Below are positions 16,993 to 26,600 of a stretch of 64,000 bases of DNA, piece after piece. The notes beneath the pieces are model-generated. The model worked only from the letters and a program-made list of their open reading frames with translations, ran no database searches and was not told the origin of the DNA. The stretch's first letter is position 1. Every line of letters starts with the position of its first letter. Origin of the DNA: Oribacterium sp. KHPX15 (GTDB taxonomy: Bacteria > Bacillota > Clostridia > Lachnospirales > Lachnospiraceae). The DNA is taken from assembly GCF_900107835.1 (NCBI RefSeq), contig NZ_FNRG01000021.1, positions 1 to 64,000 on the forward strand, given 5' to 3'. Position numbers and translations under genes: made by a program.

Positions 16993-18075
16993 TTAGATCG
17001 TTCCCTCGGTAAAATACTTCATCCCGATTTTCTTCAGTTCCCTTACAGTCCTTAGCTCCACATATTTTTTATGGAGAATGTTTTCCTTTAACATATCCAT
17101 TATGCCATGGTACTCATCCTCGGTTTTTGCATGAAGCATGGTGTAAAAGTTATAATCAAAATCCGGGTCCTTTTCCCTTAGGTAGCAGTGGGACAGATTC
17201 TGACAGGAAAGAAGCTTATCCGGGAGCCGGTCTATGTCCTCTTCCCTTATATCCCAAACCACCATAGAGTTTATACTGTAGCCGACTTTATGATGGCTTA
17301 GTGCTGCGGATATCCTCTTCAACCTTTTTTCCTCATTAAGCTTCCCGGTCATGCGGAGCACATCCTGTTCTTCCATGCCGATTTTTTCACCTATGACTTC
17401 AAAAGGTCTTGAACATATAGGGAACTGTTCCTGAAGCTCACGAATCAGGCGGATTTTCTCAGGGGTAACCTTCGGAAGATGTTCTCCCACATCTTTACCC
17501 ACCTCCGTAAGATTCGAGTCTCCTGTGATGTCGGTCATAAGTGCACTCTTTTTCACAGAATCGATTCTGACACTTATCTGCGGGTCTGTAACCCCGCTCT
17601 CACTTTGTATCTCCTCTTTACCATCGAGATCAAACAACACCTTAAGCTTGAACATCTTAGTCTTTTTAAAGACATAGATCTTTTCCACTAATCCGCTTTC
17701 CCGTATCTCAGAAAGAATACGGGTTCTGTCTGCTTCATCTTTTGTCGATACTGTAAACCACCCATTTATTCGATGGTCTCTCAGGTAGTTATGAGTGATA
17801 CAAGGATACCTGTCCAAAAGTTCTTTGTATAGTTCAATGTTTTCTTCCTGCACCACAGCTCCGCAAAGCGCAGACTGATATCCAAGAGACCCGGCATCAA
17901 AGAATCCTGATATCCTTCGAATGATCCCCGACTCCTTCATACTGTTGATTCTTTCGAGGACTGCTTCTTCCGTTAATCCCACACTGTCTGCGATCAGCAG
18001 GAAAGGCTTTTCCGTCAGACTGATACCATTTTGGATTTGTTGAAGTATAGCTTTGTCTGAATCATCAAAAATCAT
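16993..18075 (-). CDS. ahbAB: Siroheme decarboxylase, AhbA-AhbB fusion
   Basis: A 360-residue protein made of two tandem Lrp/AsnC-like halves. Each half has a winged-helix-like region and a ligand/catalytic ferredoxin-like region. Half 1 (to about residue 160) has ITHNYLRDHRINGWFTV. Half 2 (from about 205) has LSHCYLREKDPDFDYNFYT. These are the paired histidine/tyrosine/arginine motifs of siroheme decarboxylase subunits AhbA and AhbB, which convert siroheme to 12,18-didecarboxysiroheme. The subunits are separate ~150-170-residue proteins in the well-studied organisms; here they are one chain with a ~40-residue linker. I chose the ATG at 18075 behind AGAGGAA; the frame extends to a TTG at 18093. 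A DNA-binding regulator role is less likely given the neighbours. Confidence 0.88.
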   Translation of the reverse strand: MIFDDSDKAILQQIQNGISLTEKPFLLIADSVGLTEEAVLERINSMKESGIIRRISGFFDAGSLGYQSALCGAVVQEENIELYKELLDRYPCITHNYLRDHRINGWFTVSTKDEADRTRILSEIRESGLVEKIYVFKKTKMFKLKVLFDLDGKEEIQSESGVTDPQISVRIDSVKKSALMTDITGDSNLTEVGKDVGEHLPKVTPEKIRLIRELQEQFPICSRPFEVIGEKIGMEEQDVLRMTGKLNEEKRLKRISAALSHHKVGYSINSMVVWDIREEDIDRLPDKLLSCQNLSHCYLREKDPDFDYNFYTMLHAKTEDEYHGIMDMLKENILHKKYVELRTVRELKKIGMKYFTEGTI

Positions 18076-18192
18076 TAATAATTCCTCTACCAATTCTTTT
18101 TAAATATCAGTATCAGCCCCAACGATTCGGATCAATTATGCTCACTCACTGAATTCTACCTATTACATATCACACACATACGTGAAAATATG

Positions 18193-19374
18193 TCAATCCG
18201 TAAAAACCTTTCTTTCCTCCGCCGTCAGATAGCAAGCCGGATCCATTCCCCAGAAATCTCCGCTTACGGCTTCCGCTCTGGTTCTAAAATTGCCGTTACA
18301 GCAGTTCAGCCAACAGCAGGCTTTACAGGTTTCCGGCAACAGCCCGTGTCTGTCCTTAAGCCCTGCCTGTACTGGATTTTCGGTTGAAGTCCAAATCTCC
18401 CCAAAGGGCTTTTCCAGAACATTACCGAAGGTATGCTGAGGCGAAAACTGATCGGGATGAACATTACCTAGATAGTCAATGTTTCCGAAAGCCATGCCGG
18501 ATCTATTGCCGCCATTCATCTTAAGCATCGACAGGATATACTTTGCCCGCTCCGGATCCTTATCCCTGAACTTGAGATAAAGGTAAGGTCCGTCAGCATG
18601 ATTGTCCACCATCAGAACTTCCTTTTTGAGACCTCTCCTGTGAAAATCCAGTGTCCTCTCGAAAATAAGATCAAGAACCGCTCTGGTCTCTTCAGCAGTC
18701 AGATCCTCATCACGTATAGCCGACCCTCTGCCGGAATATACGAGATGATAGAAACAGATACGGTCAACATCCTCTTTCTCCAAAACGTCAAGCACATCCC
18801 CGACTTCACTGTAATTCTCTTTATTTATAGTGAATCTTAGTCCGACACGCTGCCCGACGGCCCGACAGTTTCTGATGCCCTCCATGGCCCTTTTATACGC
18901 GCCGTCAACTCCCCTGAAGAAATCATTGGTCTTCTCAAGTCCATCCAGGCTGATGCCTACATATCCGACTCCGATGTCTTTTATCTTCTGCGCAGTTTCC
19001 CGATCGATAAGCGTGCCATTGGTCGAAAGTGTCGGCCTGATGCCTCTCTTTGCGGCATGCTCCGCAAGAGTAAAAAAATCTATTCTTGATAAAGGTTCTC
19101 CTCCCGAAAAAAGGATCACCGGTACATGAAAATCCGCAAGGTCATCTATAACCTTGAGAGCCTGTTCCGTAGTAAGCTCTCCTTCATATTTTTTGTTTTC
19201 CGAACCCGCATAGCAGTGTCTGCATTTTAGATTACAGCTTCTGGTATAATTCCAGACCACCACCGGACCTTTGCCCTCTGAAACTCCGTTACGTTGTTCG
19301 GCAGCCCCCTTTTTATAGCGAAGCTCATCGCCAAAATAAGTACCGTCAGTCAGCATCCTGGTAAGACTAAGCAT
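18193..19374 (-). CDS. ahbC: Radical SAM 12,18-didecarboxysiroheme deacetylase
   Basis: A 393-residue radical SAM protein of the NirJ/AhbC type. It has the CNLKCRHC cluster motif (Cys47, Cys51, Cys54), FSGGEPL and a C-terminal cysteine-rich region (CKACCWLNCCNGNFR) that would bind a second iron-sulfur cluster. AhbC removes the acetate side chains of didecarboxysiroheme to give iron-coproporphyrin III. The PVVVWNYTRSCNLKC opening is typical of the AhbC/NirJ branch. It overlaps ahbD by eight bases and is followed by ahbAB, so the order of genes mirrors a dedicated pathway. The alternative, heme d1 synthesis, is unlikely because no nirS or other d1 genes are present. Confidence 0.87.
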   Translation of the reverse strand: MLSLTRMLTDGTYFGDELRYKKGAAEQRNGVSEGKGPVVVWNYTRSCNLKCRHCYAGSENKKYEGELTTEQALKVIDDLADFHVPVILFSGGEPLSRIDFFTLAEHAAKRGIRPTLSTNGTLIDRETAQKIKDIGVGYVGISLDGLEKTNDFFRGVDGAYKRAMEGIRNCRAVGQRVGLRFTINKENYSEVGDVLDVLEKEDVDRICFYHLVYSGRGSAIRDEDLTAEETRAVLDLIFERTLDFHRRGLKKEVLMVDNHADGPYLYLKFRDKDPERAKYILSMLKMNGGNRSGMAFGNIDYLGNVHPDQFSPQHTFGNVLEKPFGEIWTSTENPVQAGLKDRHGLLPETCKACCWLNCCNGNFRTRAEAVSGDFWGMDPACYLTAEERKVFTD

Positions 19375-20413
19375 TGGACTTCTCCTTTATCCTTCCGTAG
19401 GCACAGTAAGGATCCTCCGCAAGGATGTCTCCGTTGTTGTAGTATGCGGCTCTGGCTCTGCAGCCACCGCAGGAATCTTTGTATCCACAGTTTTCACAGC
19501 TTCCCTTGTAATCCTTGGTTCTCAGTTTCCTGAATAGGTCGCTGTTTTTCCAGATATAATCAAATTCTTTTTCTCTAATGTCTCCGGCCTCCTCAAGCAT
19601 GTACGCGCATGGACGCACCTTCCCCACCGGACTTACGATGCAGTAGGTGAGTCCCGCAAGACAGCCCCTGGAAAATCTCGGACTTACCTTTACATCCAGT
19701 TGCTTTGCGACTCTCATAAACTGCGGTGCACAGGTCGGCTTTATGGTTATGGGAACCTCATTCTGCTTTAGCATGATATCCTTAAGCAGCTGCTCGTAAG
19801 CTTCCACCTGCACCTGATGGTCCTCTATCATTTTTCCTCTTCCAACAGGAATAAGGAAAAAGATGTAAACTGCGATAGCTCCAACCTTCACACCAAAATC
19901 AATGATGTCGAGTATCTCGTCCCTGTTCCAGTCCATAACTGTTACATGAAGCTGGAACGGAAGACCAAGCTTCCTACAGTTCTCTATACCCTCCATGGTT
20001 TTTTCATAGGCTCTGTCATTCCCACGAAATTCATTATGTTTTTTGGGATCAAGGCTATCAAGGCTTATGCCCATTGCACCGGCTCCGGCATTCTTTAGTT
20101 TTTCAACCACACCTTCCGTAAGCAGTGTGCCGTTAGTACCGAATACCGGACGAAGTCCCTTTTCCTTAGCATAGCCCACAAGCTCAAATATATCCGGCCT
20201 GGTCAAAGCTTCCCCGCCGCTGAATATCATTATCCTGAAACCGGCTCTTTGTATTCCGTCAATGAGCTTCTTAGCCTCATCGGTTGTCAGCTCTTCAGCC
20301 TTTTTGTCACCGGCATCCTGATAACAATGCTTACATTTAAGATTACAACTATTGGTTGTCATCCATGAAACGATCACGTTAATCTCCTTCTTGAGCCGCT
20401 TATCATATTTCAC
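19367..20413 (-). CDS. ahbD: Radical SAM heme synthase
   Basis: A 348-residue radical SAM enzyme with CNLKCKHC (Cys23, Cys27, Cys30), FSGGEALTRPD and the family segment IKPTCAPQFMR. A C-terminal iron-sulfur region follows (RGCLAGLTYC; PCAYM; CENCGYKDSCGGCRARA). AhbD performs the last step of the siroheme route, converting the two propionates of iron-coproporphyrin III to vinyl groups to give heme b. Its neighbours supply every preceding step from porphobilinogen. It lies 80 bases after the hemC-cobA-hemD fusion. Confidence 0.87.
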   Translation of the reverse strand: MKYDKRLKKEINVIVSWMTTNSCNLKCKHCYQDAGDKKAEELTTDEAKKLIDGIQRAGFRIMIFSGGEALTRPDIFELVGYAKEKGLRPVFGTNGTLLTEGVVEKLKNAGAGAMGISLDSLDPKKHNEFRGNDRAYEKTMEGIENCRKLGLPFQLHVTVMDWNRDEILDIIDFGVKVGAIAVYIFFLIPVGRGKMIEDHQVQVEAYEQLLKDIMLKQNEVPITIKPTCAPQFMRVAKQLDVKVSPRFSRGCLAGLTYCIVSPVGKVRPCAYMLEEAGDIREKEFDYIWKNSDLFRKLRTKDYKGSCENCGYKDSCGGCRARAAYYNNGDILAEDPYCAYGRIKEKSNA

Positions 20414-20493
20414 TAAGATAAAATTCTGATCGGCTCTTCAACAAGTGTATATTTCACCGTGAAGTTTTGACACACTTCTTTCGGTCTGCATGG

Positions 20494-22800
20494 CTAATGT
20501 TTCATATCTTTCAATATGACTTCACTTATTCCCCCTGCAGTATATTCCCCTGCCATCAGGAAGTCTCCGTCATAGTGTTCCTTAAGTTTTTTCGCAGTGC
20601 TTGGCCCTATACAAACCGGCACAGTTCCATCCGAAAGTGAACAAAAAGTAAAAAATGCTTCAACACCTCTTCCGCTTCCAAATATCACGTAATCAGAATC
20701 CACTTTCTTTTTAATATCTCCGGCAAGCTCATCAGATATCAGTGTTCTGTATATCGGTACATCTTCAAAATCTATTCCGCCCTTTTCAAGTTCCTCCGAA
20801 AGAGCCTCTGAACTTATCTCCGCTCTCAGAAGAAGGCATCGATCATTCTTTCCGAGATGCTCCGCAAGCTCACGGCCAAGCACCTCCGCAGTATATTCCG
20901 ACGGTACAAAATCCGTGTGGAATCCATGGGCCCGAAGGTCTTCAACCGTCCCTGAACCAATGCAGGCGAATTTCAGCTTCATGATTGAACGCAGATCTAT
21001 CTGACTTTCCATTAGATATGAGAAGAATGCCTCGATCCCGTTTCTGCTGGTGAAAACTATCCAACTGTAGTCTTCGAAGTTTTTTGGCATCTTATCAAAT
21101 AAAAACCTGACTTCCATTGTGGTCATGGGAACAAGCTTTGCTTCAAGATTCTCAAGTGCCTTACACTGGATATTCACAAATCTTTCAGTACCGGTAACTG
21201 TAATTGTCTTTTTTTCTGCATCAGACCTTAGATCCATTCCCGCAACCGGACCTATAACTATGATCCCCGGGGTCAATGCCTTTCCCTCGCACACATCCGC
21301 TATATCAGAAAGCTTACCGTCCAGACGCTGCTCCTCACTGCTGTATGCTTTGGCCAATACGCTTACCGGAGTATCCTCCGGCTTTCCAAACTCAATCAGT
21401 TTCCCGCATATCTCTCTCAGATTCTTTATCCCCATAAGAAATACAAGTGTGCCGGGATTTTTTGCAAGATTCTTCCAAGCCACCTTTATTTCGCCATCTT
21501 CCATTGTATGGCCGGTGACCACAGTAAAGGATCTGGCAACGCCCCGATGGGTGACAGGAATTCCGAATCTTTCAGGAACAGCAACACAGGATGTCACACC
21601 GGGAATGACCTCATGGCGGATGTTTTCTTCCATGAGGGCAAGGATCTCCTCGCCGCCTCTTCCGAAAACGAAACTGTCCCCACCCTTAAGGCGGACAACA
21701 TTATTTCCTTCCTGCGCTTCCCGGATCAGTATGCGGTTTATCTCCTCCTGAGGAAGACTGTGCTTTTCCGATCTTTTCCCAACATATATTCGTTTTGCTT
21801 TCTGTGGTATCCGGGAAAGAACTTCCCCGGCCAGAAGATCATCGTAGACTACGACATCAGCCTCACTTATAGCTTCAAGCCCCTTCAAGGTTATAAGTCC
21901 TTCACCGCAGCCTGCTCCCACCAGAGTAACTTTTCCCGTACAGTTTCCGGTTAATTCCTTTGCCATATCCTCACAGATGATCATATGGTCCTTAACCTTA
22001 CATGTCCGCTCACATCTTCTGCCCCTGAACATTGCGGAAATACGTACCTCTTTTCCGTTTATTTCAGCATGTGCTCCTATAGGAAGAGTGCAATCTGCTT
22101 TCATTCTGCTGAAAAGATATCTTTCTATCCCGAATCGAAGCTTCGTTACCGGATCTGATATTCTGTCAAGAAGCTCCACGATCTCTTTATCCTTTTCCCT
22201 ACATTCAACGGCAATCATCCCCTGGCAAACGGCAGGGATGCACTCCCTGATATCAAGCCTTCTAATGTCATATTCCTGTAGATCCAGATCTAGTCTGTCC
22301 AGCGCTGCTGCCGCAACAACTATGGCCGTGTACTGACCCTCACTTAATTTTCTGAGTCTCGTGTCAACATTACCACGAAGGTTTTCAAAAACCGCCTCGG
22401 GATAAAGTTGTTTTAATTCACTTATCCTTCTGGGGCTTCCGGTGCCTATGACCATAGGTTGTTCAGGTTCCGCGCCCTTTAGAGTCACAAGGCAATCCCT
22501 TGCTTCACCTCTCTTTGGCACGCCGCCTATCACTAGCCCCTCTTCCAGATCGTAGGGAAGATCCTTTGCGCTGTGAACAGCAATGTCAGCATTACCCTCT
22601 ATAAGTTCCGTCTCAAGAGAACGAATGAAAAGCCCATTCCCGCCTATTTTGGATAATGCATCCTTCTGATTATGATCCCCTTTGGAGTGAACCACCTTGA
22701 TCTCATAATCTATATTTTGTTTCTTAAGAAGCTCACAAACTATGTCTGTCTGAGCCAGGGCAAGCTTGCTTCCTCTTGTCGCAATGATCAGTTTTTTCAT
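20494..22800 (-). CDS. hemC-cobA-hemD: Trifunctional HemC-CobA-HemD fusion
   Basis: A 768-residue three-domain enzyme. Residues 1-~285 are porphobilinogen deaminase, with ATRGSKLALAQT, VHSAKDLP (catalytic Asp80) and the dipyrromethane-attachment Cys237 in DCTLPIGAHA. Residues ~290-525 are uroporphyrinogen III methyltransferase (SUMT), with VTLVGAGCGEG, VRLKGGDSFVFGRGGEE and GVTSC. Residues ~530-768 are uroporphyrinogen III synthase, with IVFTSRNGIEAFF and a C-terminal GSGRGVEAFF. One polypeptide thus takes porphobilinogen to precorrin-2. HemC-HemD and CobA-HemD fusions are known in Clostridia; the three-part fusion channels flux to siroheme rather than protoporphyrin. The genes for porphobilinogen synthesis (hemA, hemL, hemB) are not in the window. 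Confidence 0.95.
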   Translation of the reverse strand: MKKLIIATRGSKLALAQTDIVCELLKKQNIDYEIKVVHSKGDHNQKDALSKIGGNGLFIRSLETELIEGNADIAVHSAKDLPYDLEEGLVIGGVPKRGEARDCLVTLKGAEPEQPMVIGTGSPRRISELKQLYPEAVFENLRGNVDTRLRKLSEGQYTAIVVAAAALDRLDLDLQEYDIRRLDIRECIPAVCQGMIAVECREKDKEIVELLDRISDPVTKLRFGIERYLFSRMKADCTLPIGAHAEINGKEVRISAMFRGRRCERTCKVKDHMIICEDMAKELTGNCTGKVTLVGAGCGEGLITLKGLEAISEADVVVYDDLLAGEVLSRIPQKAKRIYVGKRSEKHSLPQEEINRILIREAQEGNNVVRLKGGDSFVFGRGGEEILALMEENIRHEVIPGVTSCVAVPERFGIPVTHRGVARSFTVVTGHTMEDGEIKVAWKNLAKNPGTLVFLMGIKNLREICGKLIEFGKPEDTPVSVLAKAYSSEEQRLDGKLSDIADVCEGKALTPGIIVIGPVAGMDLRSDAEKKTITVTGTERFVNIQCKALENLEAKLVPMTTMEVRFLFDKMPKNFEDYSWIVFTSRNGIEAFFSYLMESQIDLRSIMKLKFACIGSGTVEDLRAHGFHTDFVPSEYTAEVLGRELAEHLGKNDRCLLLRAEISSEALSEELEKGGIDFEDVPIYRTLISDELAGDIKKKVDSDYVIFGSGRGVEAFFTFCSLSDGTVPVCIGPSTAKKLKEHYDGDFLMAGEYTAGGISEVILKDMKH

Positions 22801-22827
22801 AATGTCATGTTATCAGTCGAAATGATT

Positions 22828-23412
22828 TTAACCGATATAGTTTTTAACGAGTGGATAAACACGATTATAGGTTACTGCGGCCAGAGCACAGATTATAAAG
22901 TCCGGAATGACAGTGCTCAGAAACCACACCTCTATCAGGGCAATTACGCTGATGGATTTTCCGTTTGTGAGAACATAGTTATACATTATGAAATAGTATA
23001 GAAGCCCGAAGAAGTAATAAGCCATCTCACCAAGAAATGCCGCCAGTATAAGCTTTCTCATACCTTTTCCACTCTTGCTTTCAGTAACGAGGCCGCTGAT
23101 CCAGGCTGCTGCTATGAATCCGATTATAAATCCAAAGGTTGGCTTCATCATATACTGGATACCGCCTCCATGTGCAAAAACAGGAACTCCCATAAGTCCG
23201 ACCAGCACATAAGCAAGCACGCTGTAGAAACCATTTTTGCTGCCGAGGAACATCCCGGCCATAACAGCAAAAAATATCTGCAGTGAAAATGTTACCTGCC
23301 ATATTCCGATGGGGAGCATGATCTTTATAAATGCTCCTACAGCCATGAGTGCTGTGAAAAGACCACATAAGACAAGTGATGTCGATTTAGTTATATTCAG
23401 ATTCTTTGTCAT
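22828..23412 (-). CDS. bioY: BioY-family biotin (vitamin) transporter S component
   Basis: A 194-residue protein with six predicted membrane helices and the BioY signatures VTFSLQIFFAVMAGMFLG, LGLMGVPVFAHGGG-like and KPTFGFIIGF. BioY proteins capture biotin for ECF-type uptake. AAGGAA precedes the ATG. It starts 27 bases before the hemC-cobA-hemD fusion and is probably the first gene of that operon. The metabolic link between a vitamin carrier and heme synthesis is unclear; it may simply be co-transcribed. No biotin-operator sequence was recognised upstream. Confidence 0.88.
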   Translation of the reverse strand: MTKNLNITKSTSLVLCGLFTALMAVGAFIKIMLPIGIWQVTFSLQIFFAVMAGMFLGSKNGFYSVLAYVLVGLMGVPVFAHGGGIQYMMKPTFGFIIGFIAAAWISGLVTESKSGKGMRKLILAAFLGEMAYYFFGLLYYFIMYNYVLTNGKSISVIALIEVWFLSTVIPDFIICALAAVTYNRVYPLVKNYIG

Positions 23413-23509
23413 TTCCTTTCCCCTTCTTTTCCCTAAAATAAAATTCCTAAATCCACAAAATGATAGATAGATTATATCATGTATAAGTTCTTATTTCTAT
23501 CGCAGTAAT

Positions 23510-23554
23510 CCATCCGGGACGGTTCTCGCCGGCGAAAACCGTCCCCGGTGGGTT
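23510..23554. repeat. Palindrome family A, copy 1
   Basis: A near-perfect palindrome. The core GGGACGGTTCTCGCC is followed directly by its complement GGCGAAAACCGTCCC, one mismatch in 15 pairs and no loop. It sits between the bioY start and the end of the giant surface-protein gene. It shares the GGGGACGGTT core with the copies at 36059, 50908, 54389 and 57889. Confidence 0.85.
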
Positions 23555-23578
23555 ATCGGCATATATTAATTAAATAGA

Positions 23579-23610
23579 AAAAGGTCATGAGCGACTGCCC
23601 ATGACCTTTT
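23579..23610 (-). terminator. Terminator after the giant surface-protein gene
   Basis: AAAAGGTCATG (23579-23589) and CATGACCTTTT (23600-23610) form a perfect 11-bp stem with a 10-base loop. On the minus strand the stem runs into a T-rich tract, 12 bases after the stop codon. It can work on both strands. Confidence 0.9.
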
Positions 23611-23622
23611 ACATCTTACGGA

Positions 23623-26600
23623 TTACTCCGCATTTTGTTTTTTCTTTTTCTTGTAGACACTAAGCCATGCGCCCAGTATCGCAAGTGAGAAGACTGCTGT
23701 GATTCCGTAGATTGTCATATGAGACATATCTCCGGTTCCCGGACGTCTGGCTGCTCCGAGAACTCTTGGCTCCTCCGGCATATCTCTGTCGGCACCGAGA
23801 ACACTTCCTTCATCAGGAGTTTCTCTGTCAGCACCTTTAACGCTTCCGCCTGAAGGTGAACCCGGATCACGTGAAGAAGATCCGTTTCCGCCTTTTCCTC
23901 CGCCGGTTCTCAGTCGGTTGGTAAACTCAACCTCTGAGGTCTGTCCGTTTTCAAGATAAACTCTTGCTGCCTCGATTCCGTTTCCGGTCACAGCAACCTG
24001 ACCATAGGTCACGGATGAATATGAAGTATCGTAGCCGCTTACACTCTCCTCGGAAAGAACATAGTAGATACGCTTTCCATCTGCTGTATATACCGGAACA
24101 TCAGCCCAGACAGCTGCATCGGACCAGTTATTGGCTGCTGACAATGTTACTGTCTTTGATATTCCATCAATGTTTATCTCATTTTCCTTTCCGCCTGTAA
24201 CGGTAAGTGTCTTGAGATTTACCTTGATTTCTGCAGGACGTCTGTTTTTGCTGTTATTTTCATCATCCCAAACCTTTGAAACTCTGAGTGATCCGGTATC
24301 CATACGGTTTGTAATGTCCGTGCGGAAACCTGTTTCGGTCTTTTCGGTTGTTGATGTATAAACATAAGCACCGACTGTTCCCTTTACAAAACCATCGTCC
24401 TCAACATTAACTTTGCTTCCGTCAGAGAGAATGATACTGCTCTCAACTGCACGGTAGCTGTACTCATTGCCATCCTTGTCGAACCTTGGAAGATCCTTTA
24501 CGGTCCAGCTTGAATCTGTCTTGTTGATCACATGAGTCATCAGTGATTCTTTACCATCAACAGTTTCGTAAACATTTGCCCAGTCAGCTGCTCCGGTCTT
24601 TCTCTGGAGTACAACCTCGGCTCCTGTTACACCATCTCCGATTCCGGCAAATTCATTGTCCCAGTTCTTACGTACGACGATATCTACAGGGTCAAGTGTG
24701 TTCTTAATGCTGAACTCCCACTTCTCCGCCTCGTTCTTCTCGATGGAAGACTCGGTTGCAAGAGTGATATCACCTTCGTAACCCTTAACCTCTGTTTCTT
24801 CAACGCTGTAGGTGATTCTGCTTCCTACAAGTCCCCTCTTATAAGCAGGGAGTCCTGTCCATGAAGCCTTCCAGCCGTTTGAGGCTTTGAGTGTTTCAGG
24901 ATTGGTTATCTTCTTGTCCTCGTCATATGCAAGTTCCAGATTCGTGACTTCTTCAGTCACTTCGATGCCATCTTCATTTGTATAAGTAGCATACAGTGTA
25001 ACCTTGATTTCCTTAGGTCTGTCGCCATACTTATCATCCATATCATCCCACTTCTTTACAGCATCGATATCTACTGTACTGATTCTGTGGATATTGGAGT
25101 AAGTACTTATGGACATCTCCCCTTCGGTAAGATTGATTCCGACGTCTTCTTTCGGCTCTGCCTCGAGAACTTCATCTGCAAAGCCTAAAAGATCAAGTAC
25201 CCATGTTGCTATGTTACGAACCAGATCAACAAAACCATCGACTATTCTTTCGATAAATGTCTCTGATTTAATTGCCCTCATCTCATAATGTGAAACTTCA
25301 TCTTCTACTGCTCTGTAGCTGTATGCATCACCCTTGGCATCTTCTACAGGAAGCTGTGACCATGTTGCTATAGACCACTGTCCGTTACCTGCCTCAGTCT
25401 GATTTGTAATAGTTCTGTCAAACTTAGCCGGTAACTGTGTCCATTCACCATCCCCGGTTTTACGCTCCAGGTGGAATGTAACTTCCTCAGGACGTAAACC
25501 GTCACGGTTCTCATCATCATCCCAGATCTTGGTGATAGCATAATCACCCTTCTTCAGGATATTGCTGAGTGTAGCTTTCTGCAGTCTGTCTTCAGCCTGT
25601 TCTGTCTCTCCTATGCTGTAGTTGTAGCCTCCGACAGTATTTTTGGTGACATTAACTTTGAGATTCTTTACCTCCTGTCCATTCTTATCGTAAATTATAA
25701 TATTTGTTTCCTTTGCCCTATAAATGTATGGAGTTCCCTTATTGTTTCTTACAGGAAGGTCATCCCATTTATAAGTGTAATCATTATCCTCGGAAAGAAC
25801 TTCAGAAACAGTAGCTATGTTCTGTCCATTCTTTGCATTAACAGCAAACCAGTTCTCACCATCGTATGAATACTCAAGTTCAACATTTATATGTCTCTTG
25901 TACTCTTCATTTGCATTGGTAGGATCTGTATCTTCTGTATCCCAGGCCTTCTTTACTATGAAGGAAGTGGTTGCAAGCTTGTTTGTGAACTCAACTATTG
26001 TAGAGTCTGTTGCTATAGCAAATTCATTTGTTGTGTTTGAATCGTTTTCATCTGCACGAACCAGGTTAGTGGCATCATACGAAGGAAGTTCAACTTCCTT
26101 GTCGTCTATAACAACGTACTCCTGAACAGTGTACTTAATAACTGTTCCGTCTGCATCGTATATCGGAAGCTTTGACCATGAAGCCTTATAACCGTTTCCG
26201 GCGCTAAGTGTTCTGGTCTCTTCAGATATAGATTTCCTACCGGACTCATCTTTCATGTCTACGGATGCTGTAAGTCTTACGTTGATATCTGTACGAAGTC
26301 CGTACTTATCATCCATATCATCCCAGTTCTTGGTTACAGAAATGCTTCCCAGTCTGAGACTGTTGGTGAAATCTGATTTAAGTACTTTCGTGTAAATGTC
26401 TTCGGACTTTTCAGGATCAGAGTTCTCCGACCTATATTCGTAAGCCGTTGTACCTCCTTCCTGATTGCCGGTACTCTTATCATCGAGAGTCACCTTGAAG
26501 TCATCATCCTTGAGAACTGTTCCGTCCTTAAGAACGATAGCCTTCTCAACTGCTCTGTATGAATATTCACTGCCATTAGGATCCTTGGCAGGTAAGTATT

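Noticed and set aside
18193-20413. The two radical SAM genes as heme d1 (NirJ) biosynthesis genes.
   Set aside because: No nirS, nirF or other d1 genes are present, and the adjacent AhbAB, precorrin-2 dehydrogenase and HemC-CobA-HemD fit the heme b route.
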